From Bacteroidota bacterium (lineage in GTDB: Bacteria; Bacteroidota; Bacteroidia; Bacteroidales; Dysgonomonadaceae): a DNA stretch of 64,000 bases. The stretch lies in assembly GCA_023424395.1 (NCBI GenBank), contig JAFADY010000020.1, forward strand, positions 1 through 64,000. Direction: 5' to 3'. A model generated the notes under the pieces. It was not told the origin of the DNA and did not search any database. It worked only from the letters and a program-made list of their open reading frames with translations. This document shows positions 61,074 through 64,000 of this stretch, piece after piece (the first letter of the stretch is position 1; each line of letters starts with the position of its first letter). Made by a program: the position numbers and the translations under genes.

Positions 61074-62021
61074 ATGGACAGACGAAATTTTCTTAAAGCA
61101 GTTGCACTTACCGGCGCTGCCATTACAACCATTAAAGATGCCGATGCGATGAGTGTGCTCACGCAATCGTTTGAAACATCCAACGCTTCTGCCGCGGCAA
61201 AATATGATCTTGTTGCCGTTATGGGCGGCGAACCCGAAGCAATGTTTCGTAAAGCCATTGCCGAAATGGGAGGAATGAAAAACTTTATCAAAAAAGGCGA
61301 TAAAGTGTGCGTGAAACCAAATATCGGATGGGATCAACCCGTAGAAATGGCAGCCAACACCAACCCGAAATTAATTACGGAAATCATCAAACAATGTTTT
61401 GACGCGGGCGCATCGGAAGTAACTGTGTTTGACCATACGTGCGACGATTGGCGTCGCGCATACTCCAACAGCGGCATTGAAGACGCAGCTAAAAAAGCCG
61501 GCGCAAAAGTTGTACCTGCGCATCAGGAATCATACTACAAAGCCGTGTCGTTGCCGAAAGGAAGAAGCTTGAAACAAACAAAAATTCATCAGGCCATTGT
61601 GGATGCCGATAAATGGATCAACGTGCCCGTACTTAAAAATCACGGCGGCGCGCAATTGACCATTTCAATGAAAAACTATATGGGCATTGTGTGGGACAGA
61701 GGCTATTTCCACGCCAACGATTTGCAGCAGTGCATTGCCGACGTTTGTACCTACGCGAAAAAACCGGTTTTGAACGTGGTGGATGCGTATCGGTTGATGA
61801 AAACAAGCGGCCCGAGAGGAAAATCGCTTTCCGACGTAGTGCTTTCTAAAGGACTTTTTGTTTCACAAGACATTGTTGCTGTTGATACCGCGGCAGCCAA
61901 TTTCTTTAATCAGGCACGCGAAATGCCGTTGGAGAAAGTAGGCCATTTATCTAAAGGCCAAGAACTCGGCGTTGGAACAATGCAGTTGGATAAACTAAAT
62001 ATCAGAAGGGTGAGAATTTAG
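61074..62021 (+). CDS. Tat-exported DUF362 family protein
   Basis: The 315-residue protein starts with a twin-arginine signal, MDRRNFLKAVALTGAA (RR at 3-4), and continues with a DUF362 domain: VKPNIGWDQPVEMAANTNPK (about 83-102), EVTVFDHTCDDW and LKNHGGAQLTISMKNYMGIV (about 195-214). DUF362 proteins are associated with iron-sulfur or metal centres, but no reaction is assigned. A Tat signal suggests the protein is folded with its cofactor before export. It is followed by the polyferredoxin gene 54 bases later. Confidence 0.85.
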   Translation: MDRRNFLKAVALTGAAITTIKDADAMSVLTQSFETSNASAAAKYDLVAVMGGEPEAMFRKAIAEMGGMKNFIKKGDKVCVKPNIGWDQPVEMAANTNPKLITEIIKQCFDAGASEVTVFDHTCDDWRRAYSNSGIEDAAKKAGAKVVPAHQESYYKAVSLPKGRSLKQTKIHQAIVDADKWINVPVLKNHGGAQLTISMKNYMGIVWDRGYFHANDLQQCIADVCTYAKKPVLNVVDAYRLMKTSGPRGKSLSDVVLSKGLFVSQDIVAVDTAAANFFNQAREMPLEKVGHLSKGQELGVGTMQLDKLNIRRVRI

Positions 62022-62075
62022 CTGTTAGCGTGACTGTAAAAATTGAATTCCATTGACTTACAACCAAACTTATTT

Positions 62076-63629
62076 ATGCTTAAAAAAATCCGTGTCGTTA
62101 TATCCGTTATTCTGTTTACGTTACTCACGCTTTACTTTCTCGATTTCAGAGAATTTTTACCGGAAAGCCTGAATTTCTTAACCGAAATACAGTTCATCCC
62201 CGCATTATTAGCGCTCAATATAATCATTTTAATTGCTCTTGTGGCGCTCACGTTTGTTTTCGGACGGGTATATTGTTCGTCCATTTGCCCAATGGGTATT
62301 TATCAGGATGTGGTGGCGTGGCTGTCCAAAAAGTTTACCCGCAAGAAACGATATACTTACAGCAAGGCGAAAACCATTCTCCGGTGGAGTGTTTTGGTCG
62401 TTACGTTAGTGGCGTGGCTATTCGGGTTTACGTTTTTACTCGGCTTGCTCGATCCTTATGGCGCTTATGGCAGAATGGTTACGCACATTTTCCGTCCCGC
62501 ATATTTAGCCGGGAACAATTTACTCGAAACCATTTTCACCTCGTTGGATAATTATACTTTTTACAAAGTAAGTATTTACGCCTTAGGCATATTTTCTATT
62601 GTGGTGGCGTTGGTTACAATGTTGATTATCGGTTTTTTGGCGTGGCGAAACGGGCGCACGTATTGCAACACTATCTGCCCTGTGGGGACAACCCTCGGGT
62701 TTATCAGCAAATTTTCGTTAATGAAAGTTCGGTTTGCCGACGAGCATTGTAATATGTGCGGCCTGTGCGTGATGAAATGCAAGGCTTCCTGTATCGACTC
62801 CAAAAACAAAAACATCGATTATAGCCGGTGCGTTACTTGCTTCAACTGCATAGAATCGTGTAATCGGGATGCGATGAAATACACGTTTGCCGGGTTCGGG
62901 AAAAAGAAAATAGCCGAGCCCAAACCAATTACGTACACCCTTGCAAAGGAAGCATCGGAAATTGATGAATCTAAACGCCGTTTTCTCTCGGCTACGCTCA
63001 TTACAAGCCTTGCTGCCGGAAAATTACTTGCACAGGAAGCGGGCGGAGCGTTGCTTCCAAAGCGTGAGCTGAAGCGGCAAACACCAATTGCTCCTCCCGG
63101 TGCGCTGAGTTTCGATCATTTGCGGGAGAAGTGTATTTCGTGCCATCTTTGCGTGAGCAAATGCCCGTCGCACGTGATAAAACCCGCGTTTTTGGAATAT
63201 GGCTTAGGCGGAATGATGCAGCCGAAACTTTATTTCGATCACAGTTTTTGTAATTACGATTGCATTATCTGCGGCGAAGTATGCCCCACAGGAGCCATTC
63301 AGCCGCTCACCAAAGAAGAGAAAAATCACACCCAAATGGGACGGGTTAATTTCATTATCGAAAATTGCATCGTTTATTACGACGAAACAAGTTGCGGAGC
63401 CTGCTCCGAACACTGTCCCACACAAGCCGTGCGGATGGTTCCCTACAAAGGTGCGCTCACCATTCCCGAAATTGAACCCGAGATCTGCGTAGGTTGCGGC
63501 GGATGCGAATACGTGTGTCCCGCGATTCCCTATAAATCCATTTACGTGGAGGGATTATCGGCGCAAAACACCATTGAGATCGAACACAAAGAGGTTGAAG
63601 AAATTGTGATTGACGATTTTGGATTTTAA
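62076..63629 (+). CDS. NapH-NapG-like membrane polyferredoxin fusion
   Basis: The ATG at 62076 starts the first membrane helix; an in-frame TTG upstream is less likely. The 517-residue protein has an N-terminal membrane part of about four helices with YCSSICPMG and YCNTICPVG as in NapH/NosR. Then come two cytoplasmic-type 4Fe-4S clusters (CNMCGLCVMKC and CVTCFNCIESC). Near residue 300 there is a twin-arginine-like segment, SKRRFLSATLITSLAAG, followed by a NapG-like part with CISCHLCVSKCPS, CNYDCIICGEVCPTGA, CGACSEHCPTQA and CVGCGGCEYVCPA. It likely passes electrons from the quinone pool to a periplasmic acceptor. Confidence 0.85.
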   Translation: MLKKIRVVISVILFTLLTLYFLDFREFLPESLNFLTEIQFIPALLALNIIILIALVALTFVFGRVYCSSICPMGIYQDVVAWLSKKFTRKKRYTYSKAKTILRWSVLVVTLVAWLFGFTFLLGLLDPYGAYGRMVTHIFRPAYLAGNNLLETIFTSLDNYTFYKVSIYALGIFSIVVALVTMLIIGFLAWRNGRTYCNTICPVGTTLGFISKFSLMKVRFADEHCNMCGLCVMKCKASCIDSKNKNIDYSRCVTCFNCIESCNRDAMKYTFAGFGKKKIAEPKPITYTLAKEASEIDESKRRFLSATLITSLAAGKLLAQEAGGALLPKRELKRQTPIAPPGALSFDHLREKCISCHLCVSKCPSHVIKPAFLEYGLGGMMQPKLYFDHSFCNYDCIICGEVCPTGAIQPLTKEEKNHTQMGRVNFIIENCIVYYDETSCGACSEHCPTQAVRMVPYKGALTIPEIEPEICVGCGGCEYVCPAIPYKSIYVEGLSAQNTIEIEHKEVEEIVIDDFGF

Positions 63630-63642
63630 AAAATATCATCCC

Positions 63643-63692
63643 GAACGAAGTGAAATTTAACTTTCATAGATCCCTCACTTCGTTCGGAATAA
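63643..63692. repeat. Intergenic palindrome, terminator or dispersed repeat
   Basis: CCCGAACGAAGTG at 63643 pairs with CACTTCGTTCGG near 63692 across a 24-base loop. It lies between the convergent polyferredoxin and DUF6496 genes and resembles palindromes scattered in Bacteroidota genomes. Confidence 0.55.
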
Positions 63693-63716
63693 CAAAGTAA
63701 TTGTGTCAGCCGACTA

Positions 63717-63926
63717 TTACTGTTTATCAGTCTTTTTGGTCTTCTTTGAAGATTTCGGTTTTTTCGGCACTTTCAGCCCGGCTTGCTCCGCTTCGGATAT
63801 CCCGATAGCGATCGCTTGGTCGCGGTCCGTAACTTTTTCACCCGAAGAAGATTTTAATTTTCCTTCCTTAAACTCGTGCATCACTTCTCCAATTTTTTCC
63901 TGCGCTTTTTTCGAATATTTTGCCAT
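63717..63926 (-). CDS. DUF6496 domain-containing small basic protein
   Basis: The start is set at MAKYSKKAQEKIGEVMHEFK; an in-frame Met 72 bases upstream gives a leader unlike the family. The 69-residue protein continues GKLKSSSGEKVTDRDQAIAI, then GISEAEQAGLKVPKKP and a Lys-rich tail. It matches small DUF6496 proteins of unknown role, possibly nucleic-acid binding given the basic tail. It converges with the polyferredoxin gene. Confidence 0.8.
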   Translation of the reverse strand: MAKYSKKAQEKIGEVMHEFKEGKLKSSSGEKVTDRDQAIAIGISEAEQAGLKVPKKPKSSKKTKKTDKQ

Positions 63927-64000
63927 AGCGTTCTTTTTAATAGGTGTATTGTTATAAATATAACAGTTGTTTATGAGAAAAAGTTTCTCCATACGCATCG

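Noticed and set aside
1..64000. CRISPR arrays, integrase-flanked islands and defence systems
   Set aside because: No regularly spaced direct repeats, cas-like genes, integrases or restriction genes were seen. The only mobile pieces are the IS end, the ORF6N gene and the small repeat elements.

Overview
The window is chromosomal DNA from a member of the Bacteroidota, most likely order Bacteroidales. The evidence is an RprX/RprY-type two-component pair, SPII lipoproteins of the Bacteroidales kind, a BACON-domain lipoprotein, an Oar-like TonB receptor, a bacterial V-type ATPase operon with a DUF2764 subunit, and many upstream boxes of the form TAnnTTTG, the Bacteroidota -7 element. It is mostly ordinary core genome with a few decayed or mobile pieces. 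No CRISPR array, prophage or defence island was seen.

Layout. 1-306: right end of an IS1182-like element. 533-4457: rprX-rprY, a YicC-family gene and gmk. 4460-6271: a dispersed inverted-repeat element, a secreted esterase, and a decayed HigA-type antitoxin in a 0.7 kb gap. 6272-11854: BASS transporter, acyltransferase-3, HD phosphohydrolase, DUF2461 protein, two small lipoproteins, CDF transporter. 11859-12566 (-): a secreted protein of unknown function. 12685-20967 (-): V-ATPase operon E, DUF2764, A, B, ORF6N, D, I, K; the rotor subunit keeps Na+-ligand residues. 21207-27740: MATE exporter, LOG-family protein, a frameshifted YD-repeat lipoprotein, and an operon of class C beta-lactamase-like hydrolase, SGNH hydrolase and pdxB. 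27753-27996: a second inverted-repeat element. 28041-34167: small lipoprotein, OmpA-like/TPR lipoprotein, HAMP-type membrane sensor with trkH, tyrS with a structured leader, and tRNA-Gln. 34297-39098 (-): Oar-like TonB receptor followed by a BACON plus OB-fold lipoprotein. 39488-41492 (-): groES-groEL behind a sigma-54-like promoter.

41713-48495: aldo/keto reductase and DUF192 protein; SDR and NimA-like flavoprotein (-); then DUF2007, AI-2E family permease, ABC binding protein and FecCD permease, ending in a 5'-truncated nitroreductase with no ABC ATPase gene. 48703-57570: clpC, aspartate dehydrogenase-like protein, a 2-hydroxyacid dehydrogenase homologue without its catalytic residues, MFS transporter, DsbA/FrnE, GNAT, and three membrane proteins of unknown function (-). 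57776-63629: a same-strand group of ECF S component, phosphoribosyltransferase, BtuB-like TonB receptor, Tat-exported DUF362 protein and a NapH-NapG-like polyferredoxin fusion, interrupted by a 324 bp inverted-repeat element. The window closes with a small DUF6496 protein (-).

The best candidates for new biology are the 57.8-63.6 kb uptake/redox group, the NapH-NapG fusion inside it, the shared TTGGCAC promoter architecture of groES and clpC, the ORF6N gene inside the V-ATPase operon, and the Oar receptor with its OB-fold lipoprotein. All assignments come from reading motifs; no searches were run.
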